Below, piece after piece: positions 17,006 through 24,445 of a stretch of 34,493 nt of DNA; position 1 is the first letter of the stretch, and each line of letters starts with the position of its first letter. The stretch lies in assembly GCA_016927695.1 (NCBI GenBank), contig JAFGME010000174.1, positions 1 through 34,493 of the forward strand. Reading direction: 5' to 3'. This stretch comes from Bacteroidales bacterium (GTDB lineage: Bacteria; Bacteroidota; Bacteroidia; Bacteroidales; JAFGHD01). The notes beneath the pieces were generated by a model. The model was not told the DNA's origin. It did no database searches and saw only the letters and a list, made by a program, of their open reading frames with translations. The translations under genes and the position numbers were made by a program.

Positions 17006-18256
17006 ATGTATGACATTCCGGAAATAGACATAAGTCAGTATCACTATGATCTCCCCGGGGAGAGAATTGCCAGATACCCTCTGCCTGAAAGGGACGGATC
17101 AAAACTGCTCGTTTACAAAAACGGTGTGATTTCCGAAAATCTCTTCAGGAATATTCACGGTTTGCTTCCCAAAGGAAGTTTAATGATACTCAACAAAACG
17201 AAAGTGGTACAGGCAAGGCTTTTCTTCCGGAAAGAAACGGGGGCGACCATCGAGATCCTCTGCATAGAACCGGTTCTGCCTTCTCCGGATTACCAGATAG
17301 CATTTGCAGCAAAGTCCCCCATGGTTTGGAAGTGCATGGTCGGTAACTCGAAAAGGTGGAAAAACGGCGCCCTGGAACTGAAATTCATTCTGGATGGAAA
17401 ACCATGCAGGCTTATTGCAAAAAGGATGCTGCAGGAGGATGATCACTCGCTCGTGGAATTTAACTGGTCCCCGGATGAACTGATCTTTTCGGATGTCCTC
17501 TCCGCCGCCGGGATAGTTCCCCTTCCGCCTTACCTCAACAGGGAGGCGGAAGAAATGGACCCGGTGAGGTATCAAACCGTTTACGCCTTACATGAAGGAT
17601 CTGTTGCCGCTCCCACCGCCGGACTGCATTTTACCGGAGAAACATTCAGGCATCTGAAATCCAGGCATATCGGCATTGAGGAGGTCACCCTGCATGTAGG
17701 GGCAGGAACCTTCAAACCGGTAAAAGCGCGAAAGATCGCCGACCATGAAATGCACACCGAACATATAGCCATCGGCAAAAAAACCATTGAAAGCCTCCTG
17801 GATTCAATGAACAAGCCTAAAATAATCGTTGGCACCACAACGATGAGAACCCTTGAAAGCCTATACTGGCATGGAGTACGTTTGCTGCTGGAAAAAGAAT
17901 CCTCACCGGAAATACATATCTGGCAATGGGATGCATATGAGCTTGCACGCAAAGCCGACATTCCCCCGGAAGAGGCTCTTGGGGCTGTTCTTGAAAAAAT
18001 GCACAAGGATAGTATGGAATGGGTGGGCGGCCAAACACAATTGCTGATAATGCCAGGCTATCAATTCAGGATCGCGGATATCCTCGTGACAAATTTCCAC
18101 ATGCCGCAAAGCACCCTGCTGTTGCTTGTCGCCGCTTTTATCGGAAACGACTGGCAAAAAGCCTATCAATACGCCCTTGACAATGACTTCAGGTTTCTGA
18201 GCTACGGCGATTCCTGCCTGTTTTTCAAGAACCCTGACAATCTGCAGGCTTTATGA
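17006..18256 (+). CDS. queA: tRNA preQ1(34) S-adenosylmethionine ribosyltransferase-isomerase QueA
   Basis: QueA transfers and isomerises the ribosyl group of SAM onto preQ1-tRNA, making epoxyqueuosine. The ATG at 17006 is preferred to a TTG at 16997. Conserved stretches are present in order: DLPGERIARYPLPERDGSKLLV, MILNKTKVVQARL, RYQTVYALHEGSVAAPTAGLHFT, LHVGAGTFKPV, HEMHTEH, GTTTMRTLES, and near the end TNFHMPQSTLLLLVAAFIG with FRFLSYGD. At 416 residues it is longer than the usual 345-365, because of an insert between RTLESLYWHG and ILVTNFH. Bacteroidota often carry such a long second form, so this may be the divergent paralogue rather than the only QueA. Confidence 0.9.
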   Translation: MYDIPEIDISQYHYDLPGERIARYPLPERDGSKLLVYKNGVISENLFRNIHGLLPKGSLMILNKTKVVQARLFFRKETGATIEILCIEPVLPSPDYQIAFAAKSPMVWKCMVGNSKRWKNGALELKFILDGKPCRLIAKRMLQEDDHSLVEFNWSPDELIFSDVLSAAGIVPLPPYLNREAEEMDPVRYQTVYALHEGSVAAPTAGLHFTGETFRHLKSRHIGIEEVTLHVGAGTFKPVKARKIADHEMHTEHIAIGKKTIESLLDSMNKPKIIVGTTTMRTLESLYWHGVRLLLEKESSPEIHIWQWDAYELARKADIPPEEALGAVLEKMHKDSMEWVGGQTQLLIMPGYQFRIADILVTNFHMPQSTLLLLVAAFIGNDWQKAYQYALDNDFRFLSYGDSCLFFKNPDNLQAL

Positions 18257-18789
18257 TCTATATTCTGACAGGAGATATCGGTTCAGGCAAAACGACCACC
18301 GCTTCCGGGGTGTATGAACTCCTGAAAAATCAGGGATGCCGGCCTGGGGGCATAATATCCCCGGGCTTCATGAAAAACGGTGTAAAATCAGAATACCATG
18401 TGCGGGACCTGATGACAGGAACCGAATGCTTGCTTTGCTCCGGGAAGGAAAACCCGGATTGGATACAACTGCACAGCTTTTGGTTCGATCCCGCTTCCAT
18501 CGATTTTGGCAACCAAGCGCTGCTGAGAGCTGCTGCCGTTTGCGACACTGCCCTGATCATTGATGAGATCGGGCCGCTGGAAATGGCTGGAAGCGGCTGG
18601 CATAAATCCTTGTTACAACTGACCGGTTTTTGGACTAAGCCCATGGTATGCACGGTGAGGACAAGCCTGGCAGGCATTATTCCGACATTTTACGGATGGG
18701 AAAATTGTCGGATCATCAATATTATGAACATAAACATTGAAGATATTTCCCGTCAGATCAGGGAAAATGTATCATCAAAAGGCGACTGA
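18253..18789 (+). CDS. THEP1-family nucleoside-triphosphatase
   Basis: The 178-residue protein is a small P-loop NTPase. It begins MIYILTGDIGSGKTT, with the Walker A motif at residues 7-14, and the Walker B is LIIDEIGPLEM near residue 100, a hallmark of the THEP1 (NTPase_1) group. Members hydrolyse NTPs in vitro; their cellular role is not established. It overlaps the queA stop by four bases (ATGA) and is probably translated with it, although a functional link to queuosine is not known. Confidence 0.85.
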   Translation: MIYILTGDIGSGKTTTASGVYELLKNQGCRPGGIISPGFMKNGVKSEYHVRDLMTGTECLLCSGKENPDWIQLHSFWFDPASIDFGNQALLRAAAVCDTALIIDEIGPLEMAGSGWHKSLLQLTGFWTKPMVCTVRTSLAGIIPTFYGWENCRIINIMNINIEDISRQIRENVSSKGD

Positions 18790-18825
18790 AGAAACAGGGC
18801 ACATGCCGGTTTGAAGAACTGGAAT

Positions 18826-19833
18826 CTAATCGGAATGGGTATTATCATAAAATCCGGGCTTCAGAACTCCCTGCTTCAGGAGTTCCCTGATTACAATTTC
18901 CGTCATTTCACTCTTAAAAACGAATTCCATGGCCAGGTCGGAAACATAAGCCTTTATCCTCATTTTCAACACCACCTTCCTCCCCTGAACTTCATTAATG
19001 AACAATACTACAACAGGTTTATTCAGATAAATATATTTGCTGACATGGGCCGCTTCAGTGGCGATCGTCCGGACCCTTTCCATATCTATATCAATGGGCA
19101 GATACAACTCAGCCACAACCTGGCAATTATTTTCACCGGAGTTTGCATTTGAAACATACTGATTCATAAACTCACTGTTGGGAATGGTTACAAGCGAGTC
19201 GTCCGGTGTTACGATGCGGGTGGAGCGTATTCCGATCCCTACCACTGTTCCATAGTATTTGCCCGCCTCAATTTTGTCACCGATCTGATAAGGTTTATCA
19301 AACATCACCACCAGACCTCCAAAAATATTCTTCAGCAAATCCTGGCTTGCAAAACCAACGGCAACGCCAATTGAAGCAAGAAAAGCAAAAAGTGTCGCAG
19401 CCGGAGGGCTGAATATGCCCACAATAATCAGGTAAACAATAAACGACCAAATAAATATCCTTACCAGGGGGATGGCTCTTTTAATGGCAAACCTTGATTT
19501 TGGCCGGCGAACAGCGATGGTGTTCAGAAATCCTATGATGAGCCTGGTGACAAAAAATCCAATGAGGAGAAAAATCAGGGACCATAACACTTTGGGCACC
19601 GAAATCAGTTCAGAAACAGACGGGGGTTTCAGTTCATCACCAATAGTTTCCTTGGATTGAGAAGATTCATTTTGACTGGTTATCTGATCAGAGCGATTCA
19701 TAACGGCTGCAGTATCTATTCTTTCCAGGAGGGAATCAGGATGAAAGGCCTGGCCATGGCCGCCGGAAATAGTGGCAATTAGAAGGCATAAACACAGGAT
19801 CAGCTTATGCAGGCATATTGTTCTCATTTTCAT
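18826..19833 (-). CDS. MscS-family small-conductance mechanosensitive channel
   Basis: The 335-residue protein begins with a signal-peptide-like segment (about 8-27) and a polar periplasmic stretch (30-75). Three hydrophobic helices follow, then the MscS beta domain. The pore-lining signature ASIGVAVGFASQDLLKNIFGGLVVMFDKPYQIGDKI (split here by position: about 160-195) is well conserved, including the glycine/alanine-packed TM3. Such channels release solutes on hypo-osmotic shock. It lies 20 bases after the giant NTPase gene on the same strand and is probably cotranscribed with it. A start two codons downstream (second Met) is also possible. Confidence 0.92.
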   Translation of the reverse strand: MKMRTICLHKLILCLCLLIATISGGHGQAFHPDSLLERIDTAAVMNRSDQITSQNESSQSKETIGDELKPPSVSELISVPKVLWSLIFLLIGFFVTRLIIGFLNTIAVRRPKSRFAIKRAIPLVRIFIWSFIVYLIIVGIFSPPAATLFAFLASIGVAVGFASQDLLKNIFGGLVVMFDKPYQIGDKIEAGKYYGTVVGIGIRSTRIVTPDDSLVTIPNSEFMNQYVSNANSGENNCQVVAELYLPIDIDMERVRTIATEAAHVSKYIYLNKPVVVLFINEVQGRKVVLKMRIKAYVSDLAMEFVFKSEMTEIVIRELLKQGVLKPGFYDNTHSD

Positions 19834-19853
19834 CTCATTATCGGTTTTTCAAA

Positions 19854-22800
19854 TCAGTGTAACAGGTTTAGATCCAGCAAATATTTAATCAACGGACTGT
19901 ATATCAATGGATTAACATTGTACACGCCGTCCTTTTCAACCAAAAGGCCGTCGTCCTTCAGTTGATACAGCCGGAGCAGGGTTTCATCCTCAGATAAGCG
20001 AAATATCATTGAAAAGTTCATGGGCGTCAATCCATTATGTATGATCATTGCTCTCAGCATGGGCATTTTAGAAGGGGTAACGTATCTGATGAATGCAAAA
20101 TTCAGGTTTTCAATGGGTTCAAGGTGAAAGGTATTGTCTTCCACTTTTGCAGTTGAGCGCAACCACAACAGCAAAGCAATCGCAATATTTGCCCTGCTGA
20201 AGGAATATAATTTTTCGAAAAACCTGGATCTATTGTATTCAGCCGGGTCAACCTGGGGATTTTTCCTGAACCATAAAAGTGTTTTTTCCTTCACTGGCGG
20301 AGGAAACTCCAGTTTATAACCGCTGTAACTGTGCCTCTTCTCAATAATTTTCCGGATATCGGACACCTGTAGTTCACTCAGTTTGATGTGATACCCGAAA
20401 TAATCAGAAATGGAAACGGATCTATCCAGAAATTTCCATGAATACTCATGGCAGATGCAAATCCAGAAAATCTCATGACTGGTAAGAGAGATCAGCTCCA
20501 TTGTCTTACGGAGATGATAAAATCCCCCCACATATCCGAGAAACAGTTTCTCCAAACCATCCACTGCGATCATCCTGCGGTTTGCAGCATGAACCCCATT
20601 CTTGTCCACCATAGCGGTTTTGTTGGTTTTTGCGAGATCTTCGATGGATTTGAATATTTTCTCAGGATCCTGTGGAAAACCATGTAGGTCGAGGATTTCA
20701 ATCTTCTCAACGGGGGCATTTTCCTTTACAAACCTTCTCAGGAGCGTGGTTTTGCCACTCCCCCTTTCTCCGATGATCGCAACCGGGGCAAATTTACCCT
20801 CCTTCCAGCGGCCGTAAGCCAGGCCCAACTTCTGAAAAGAACTTTCCCTATCGATATAAAATTCAAAAGAATCCAGTGGTTCAATCCTGAAAAGCCGCTG
20901 ATAAACAAAAGGCAATCTCTGAATTGCAATTTCCGTTTCGGTAAGATAATCAGAGACGTCAGTGGAAATATAACCGGCGCCGCCCTCCACCTCAAAATGT
21001 TTGCGCAGTTTATGGGTGGAATCGCTTATGTAGCCGAACATTTTTCTGATTTCAATCACCAACAGCGGAACAAGGTGCCTGATTTTCTTCCCGATCTCAT
21101 TCCTGATCTGTTTTGATTTCTCAATGGCCCTGGCCCTGGTTATCCTGAATTTTATCTGGAAGACATTTTCATTGTCGGTAAGTTCATGGATATCATCATT
21201 GAATTTCTGCGCTGCATCAAAAAGGGAGTTGTCTTCCTTTTTGAAGAATTCTTCCTGTTTTGCCCCGGCCTCTTTTAGGGTTTCCAAAGCCCTCTGATAG
21301 CCTTCACCGGTAATTTTATAACCCTTTTCCACATCTCCGGTGTTCTCCATAAATGAAAGGGCCGAATCAATACTAAAGTCAACAATATCAGGTATTTGTC
21401 CAATTTCAACCTGTAACGCCTGTATAAAACCAATGAAATTGCTTTTCAGCTTCGGAAAATGAACCAGTAAACCGGGCGCCATCTCAAACGATACCAGTCC
21501 GTAAGGTGAAATGGTCTCAACCTCGTTTTCAGACACAGGATGGTCGAGCAATGCAGACTTCACAAAGCTCCTCTTTTGCGACAACATTTCTATCCTCTGC
21601 CGTATGGCACTTTCAGCTTTCTCAATCAAACCGGGAAAATCACTGCTTTCAATAATCTCATTGATTGCAGGCACTTCTTTCAACTGAAGGGATTGCTTAA
21701 TCTTTAATTTCATGCCCCTTAACCCTTCCATCAACCCTGCATTTAAAACGGCCGACTGCTGATCCATTATTTCAATTCCTGATTCTTCTATCCTTTTCCC
21801 CATCAAATCCAACCGTTCCCCCACAGGTTGAATCAACTTCCGGAACAACCCATCGCTCAAATCATAATACTCTTTATAAACATGAAATTTGCAGGCAAAC
21901 ACTTCCACACTGATCTTCCAGTCCTCTCCAAGGACAAATAAAGTGCGGTTCCAATCGGTTATCCTGCGGATATATCGTTTTTTGATCTTTCCGGTGTATT
22001 CTCCAACCCTCTGTATATTATACATTTTTGCAGGATGTTTCACGGTACCGGCAATCAGCACCCTTTGTTCCATCAGTTCTGTTGATTCCGCCGCACTCCC
22101 TGTAAATGCCCGGGTGATATTCTCTTTACAACCTTCCAGTGTTTCAATCAAACCCGCTTCATTCCCGGGCATTGTATTGACAATCACATCCCCGAACGGA
22201 AGCGACCCATCAGGCAACTTATTTATCTGAGCATATTGTTCCTCCGCCAGTTTATCATCCTCTTGCCAAAGGGAAGAATATACTTCCGCAATTCTAAGGT
22301 AAACCGCATCAATTTCTTCCAAAACATTATCCAGTCTTTCAAGGATAAGATGCCGGTATATAAGGCTCCTTAAAGGAACATGGCGTTTCCATACAGGTTT
22401 TGGCGCATATTTCCTGCCTGCAAGCTTCCGGAACAGTTTTTCCACAGGATAAAAAAAACAGTGAATCCCAAAGAGTATTCTTTTGCCCCTGAGTAGCATC
22501 CGGACCGGAAAAGAATCGCCGGAGGCAGATAAAAAACATACAGGCATCTGGACTTCATGCCTCGTATCAGGAAATTCATCCGTCATTTCAAACGATGTCT
22601 CCAGAAAACTGTTCAATGCCTCCTCAATATGTTTGCCGGGTATCAGGGGCAACCCCTTTTCAAGAATAGTCAAAACATTGTCTCTCAATGACCTTCGGAG
22701 GGAAATCAATCCGGAGAGATTTTTCTTATCAAGCAATTCCCGGTTCTTTTCATCGTATTTTCCAACCAGATCATAATAACTGCCGATGATATTTTTATGT

Positions 22801-22904
22801 TTTTCCAACTCGTCGCTCACCCATTTTCCCACGGTGCCGGCAAATAACGCATCTGCCTTTACCCTGAATTCTGCTGCTTTTTCAAGTGCTTCTTTTGTGT
22901 TCAT
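19854..22904 (-). CDS. Unrecognised 1016-residue P-loop NTPase with C-terminal winged-helix-like region
   Basis: I do not recognise the family. The N-terminal 640 residues are highly charged and mostly helical, with probable coiled-coil stretches and no clear membrane helix. An NTPase domain begins near 690: Walker A is GERGSGKTT (712-720) and Walker B is MIAVDGLE, with D782. The arrangement, with RFVKEN after the P-loop, then a helical region (about 830-930) and a winged-helix-like end (about 945-1016), resembles STAND or Orc/Cdc6-type AAA+ switch proteins. The last part has the form LLRLYQLKDDGLLVEKDGVYNV, typical of a wing. It is the first gene of a pair with an MscS channel (20-base gap). 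No signal peptide is seen, so it is probably cytoplasmic. Regulation of, or by, the channel is inference only. Confidence 0.8.
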   Translation of the reverse strand: MNTKEALEKAAEFRVKADALFAGTVGKWVSDELEKHKNIIGSYYDLVGKYDEKNRELLDKKNLSGLISLRRSLRDNVLTILEKGLPLIPGKHIEEALNSFLETSFEMTDEFPDTRHEVQMPVCFLSASGDSFPVRMLLRGKRILFGIHCFFYPVEKLFRKLAGRKYAPKPVWKRHVPLRSLIYRHLILERLDNVLEEIDAVYLRIAEVYSSLWQEDDKLAEEQYAQINKLPDGSLPFGDVIVNTMPGNEAGLIETLEGCKENITRAFTGSAAESTELMEQRVLIAGTVKHPAKMYNIQRVGEYTGKIKKRYIRRITDWNRTLFVLGEDWKISVEVFACKFHVYKEYYDLSDGLFRKLIQPVGERLDLMGKRIEESGIEIMDQQSAVLNAGLMEGLRGMKLKIKQSLQLKEVPAINEIIESSDFPGLIEKAESAIRQRIEMLSQKRSFVKSALLDHPVSENEVETISPYGLVSFEMAPGLLVHFPKLKSNFIGFIQALQVEIGQIPDIVDFSIDSALSFMENTGDVEKGYKITGEGYQRALETLKEAGAKQEEFFKKEDNSLFDAAQKFNDDIHELTDNENVFQIKFRITRARAIEKSKQIRNEIGKKIRHLVPLLVIEIRKMFGYISDSTHKLRKHFEVEGGAGYISTDVSDYLTETEIAIQRLPFVYQRLFRIEPLDSFEFYIDRESSFQKLGLAYGRWKEGKFAPVAIIGERGSGKTTLLRRFVKENAPVEKIEILDLHGFPQDPEKIFKSIEDLAKTNKTAMVDKNGVHAANRRMIAVDGLEKLFLGYVGGFYHLRKTMELISLTSHEIFWICICHEYSWKFLDRSVSISDYFGYHIKLSELQVSDIRKIIEKRHSYSGYKLEFPPPVKEKTLLWFRKNPQVDPAEYNRSRFFEKLYSFSRANIAIALLLWLRSTAKVEDNTFHLEPIENLNFAFIRYVTPSKMPMLRAMIIHNGLTPMNFSMIFRLSEDETLLRLYQLKDDGLLVEKDGVYNVNPLIYSPLIKYLLDLNLLH

Positions 22905-23023
22905 CCAGATTCATTTATTATTATGTCCTGTTCTCCGGTATTGCTTCCCGGACAGATAAAATTACATCTTTTTTTTATAACCCGTCACAAACTGCAACCA
23001 TGGCCGCTATAAATATTTTGCCG

Positions 23024-23031
23024 TACTTTTG
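23024..23031 (+). promoter_or_regulatory. Predicted -7 box of the polytopic membrane protein gene
   Basis: TACTTTTG matches TAnnTTTG. It lies 77 bases before the first ATG in the 204-base divergent gap. No well-spaced -33 TTTG was seen. Confidence 0.4.
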
Positions 23032-23108
23032 ATATATAAAAGAAACAGGAAGGCAACAGACTATCACCTGCCGGAGGAATAGCAGCCGGATGGGAAAAGA
23101 CAAGGGAA

Positions 23109-24353
23109 ATGGATTCAGGGATGCCGATGACAAAGGATGATTTATGGTTAAAAGCCGCTTTGGTAGGAGGTTTATGGGCTTCCATCGAGATTGTTATCGG
23201 TAGTTTTCTTCATAACCTGAGGATTCCTTTTGCCGGATCGATCCTGGCAGCACAGGGGACAATCCTTCTCATTGCTTACTTCCAGGTCTGGCCTCAAAAA
23301 GGGTTGATATGGAGGGCAGGTCTGATCTGTGCACTCATGAAATCGGCATCCCCCAGTTCAGTGATCCTCGGCCCGATGATAGGTATTTTATTGGAGGCCA
23401 TCATCATCGAATTATCCGTTCTTTTTCTCGGGAAAAACCTGCTGGCCTACATTGCAGGGGGCGCCCTGAGTGTGTTGAGCGCTTTGGTTCATAAAATAGC
23501 AGGACTTCTTATCCTGTATGGTTCCGACATCATTGTCCTGTATCTGAAACTCTATGATTTTGCCCTTGACCAGGTACAGATCCGTAACAATGACCCGGTG
23601 TACCTTTTACTGATACTTGTAGCCCTTTATTCTGTCATAGGAGCAATGACAGCTGTGGCCGGATACAAAATCGGCAAATCTGCCCCGTTTGCGGTCAGCA
23701 GTACGGAATTTCTGCCTGACAACTTCATACCCCCCCGCCTTACCCCTGAAATAATGCGAAACAGGTATTCCAAATATCTGTTATTCCTTCATTTTTTCAT
23801 CATACCGGCAGGGTTACTGTACTACCCCGTTTTGGCAAGAACCACAGCCGTAATTGCCGTGGGAACCTACGCCGGATTTTGTTTTCTGTGGTATCCCGGC
23901 ATCCTCAAAAGGCTGTTGAAACCCGTTTTCTGGCTGCATCTCATGGCACTGATGCTGCTTTCCGCCTTTTTTTGGGATCCCGGGGAAGGTAAAGCCTACG
24001 GGTTCCATCCCGGAGGATTAACGGCAGGAATAGATATGTGCTTAAGAGCAATATTTGTTGTAGTCGCTTTTTCATCCCTCAGCAAAGAGTTGAGTAATCC
24101 GTGGGTTGGCAAGCTATTGAACAGATATGGCTTTAACAGGTACCGGATGGCGCTCGCCATGGCATTTGGCATCCTGCCCCATGTTATTGGTTCTCTTCCC
24201 CGGCCCCGTGAATTTTTATTGCATCCGTTCAGAAGTTATTCAGGATTGATCAAATCCTCAGAAAAATTATTTATAAAAGCCTCTTTTATTGACAATTACA
24301 AAGAACCATTGGCCGGATATCAGCCCTTAAAAAGCAATCCGGAGAAAAAATAA
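23109..24353 (+). CDS. Polytopic membrane protein, possibly ECF-transporter-like (S- plus T-like halves)
   Basis: The 414-residue protein has about ten hydrophobic helices. The first half (about 12-190) looks like a small-molecule-binding S component, with GGLWASIEIVIGSFLHNLRIPF and a glycine-rich helix-packing pattern. The second half (about 225-390) ends with ALAMAFGILPHVIGSLPRP, which recalls the EcfT/CbiQ cytoplasmic helix region. I infer a possible fused ECF-type importer; no ECF ATPase lies next to it. It runs in the same direction as the sulfur module but is separated by 92 bases and a promoter. Starts at 23109, 23121 or 23127 are all possible. Function unknown. Confidence 0.7.
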   Translation: MDSGMPMTKDDLWLKAALVGGLWASIEIVIGSFLHNLRIPFAGSILAAQGTILLIAYFQVWPQKGLIWRAGLICALMKSASPSSVILGPMIGILLEAIIIELSVLFLGKNLLAYIAGGALSVLSALVHKIAGLLILYGSDIIVLYLKLYDFALDQVQIRNNDPVYLLLILVALYSVIGAMTAVAGYKIGKSAPFAVSSTEFLPDNFIPPRLTPEIMRNRYSKYLLFLHFFIIPAGLLYYPVLARTTAVIAVGTYAGFCFLWYPGILKRLLKPVFWLHLMALMLLSAFFWDPGEGKAYGFHPGGLTAGIDMCLRAIFVVVAFSSLSKELSNPWVGKLLNRYGFNRYRMALAMAFGILPHVIGSLPRPREFLLHPFRSYSGLIKSSEKLFIKASFIDNYKEPLAGYQPLKSNPEKK

Positions 24354-24389
24354 TTATCCCTCTTTTTCACTGAAAAACGATTTTATGTA

Positions 24390-24397
24390 TAAATTTG
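24390..24397 (+). promoter_or_regulatory. Predicted -7 box of the sulfur module
   Basis: TAAATTTG matches TAnnTTTG, giving a start near 24404 and a leader of about 42 bases before the first gene of the module. No convincing -33 element is visible, which is compatible with a regulated promoter. Confidence 0.45.
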
Positions 24398-24409
24398 CTG
24401 CAACAATGT

Positions 24410-24425
24410 ATGTAAATATTTACAT
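24410..24425. promoter_or_regulatory. 16-bp perfect palindrome, candidate operator of the sulfur module
   Basis: ATGTAAATATTTACAT is a perfect palindrome centred between 24417 and 24418. It begins about six bases after the predicted transcription start and ends 20 bases before the ATG, a position where a bound dimeric repressor would block transcription. The binding protein is unknown and no regulator gene is adjacent. Confidence 0.5.
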
Positions 24426-24445
24426 TCAATGATTGCTTTGAAAAC

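Noticed and set aside
18826..22904. Calling the NTPase-MscS pair a defence system
   Set aside because: No nuclease, nucleotide cyclase, toxin or mobile-element neighbour supports it. The pair is kept as an open finding only.
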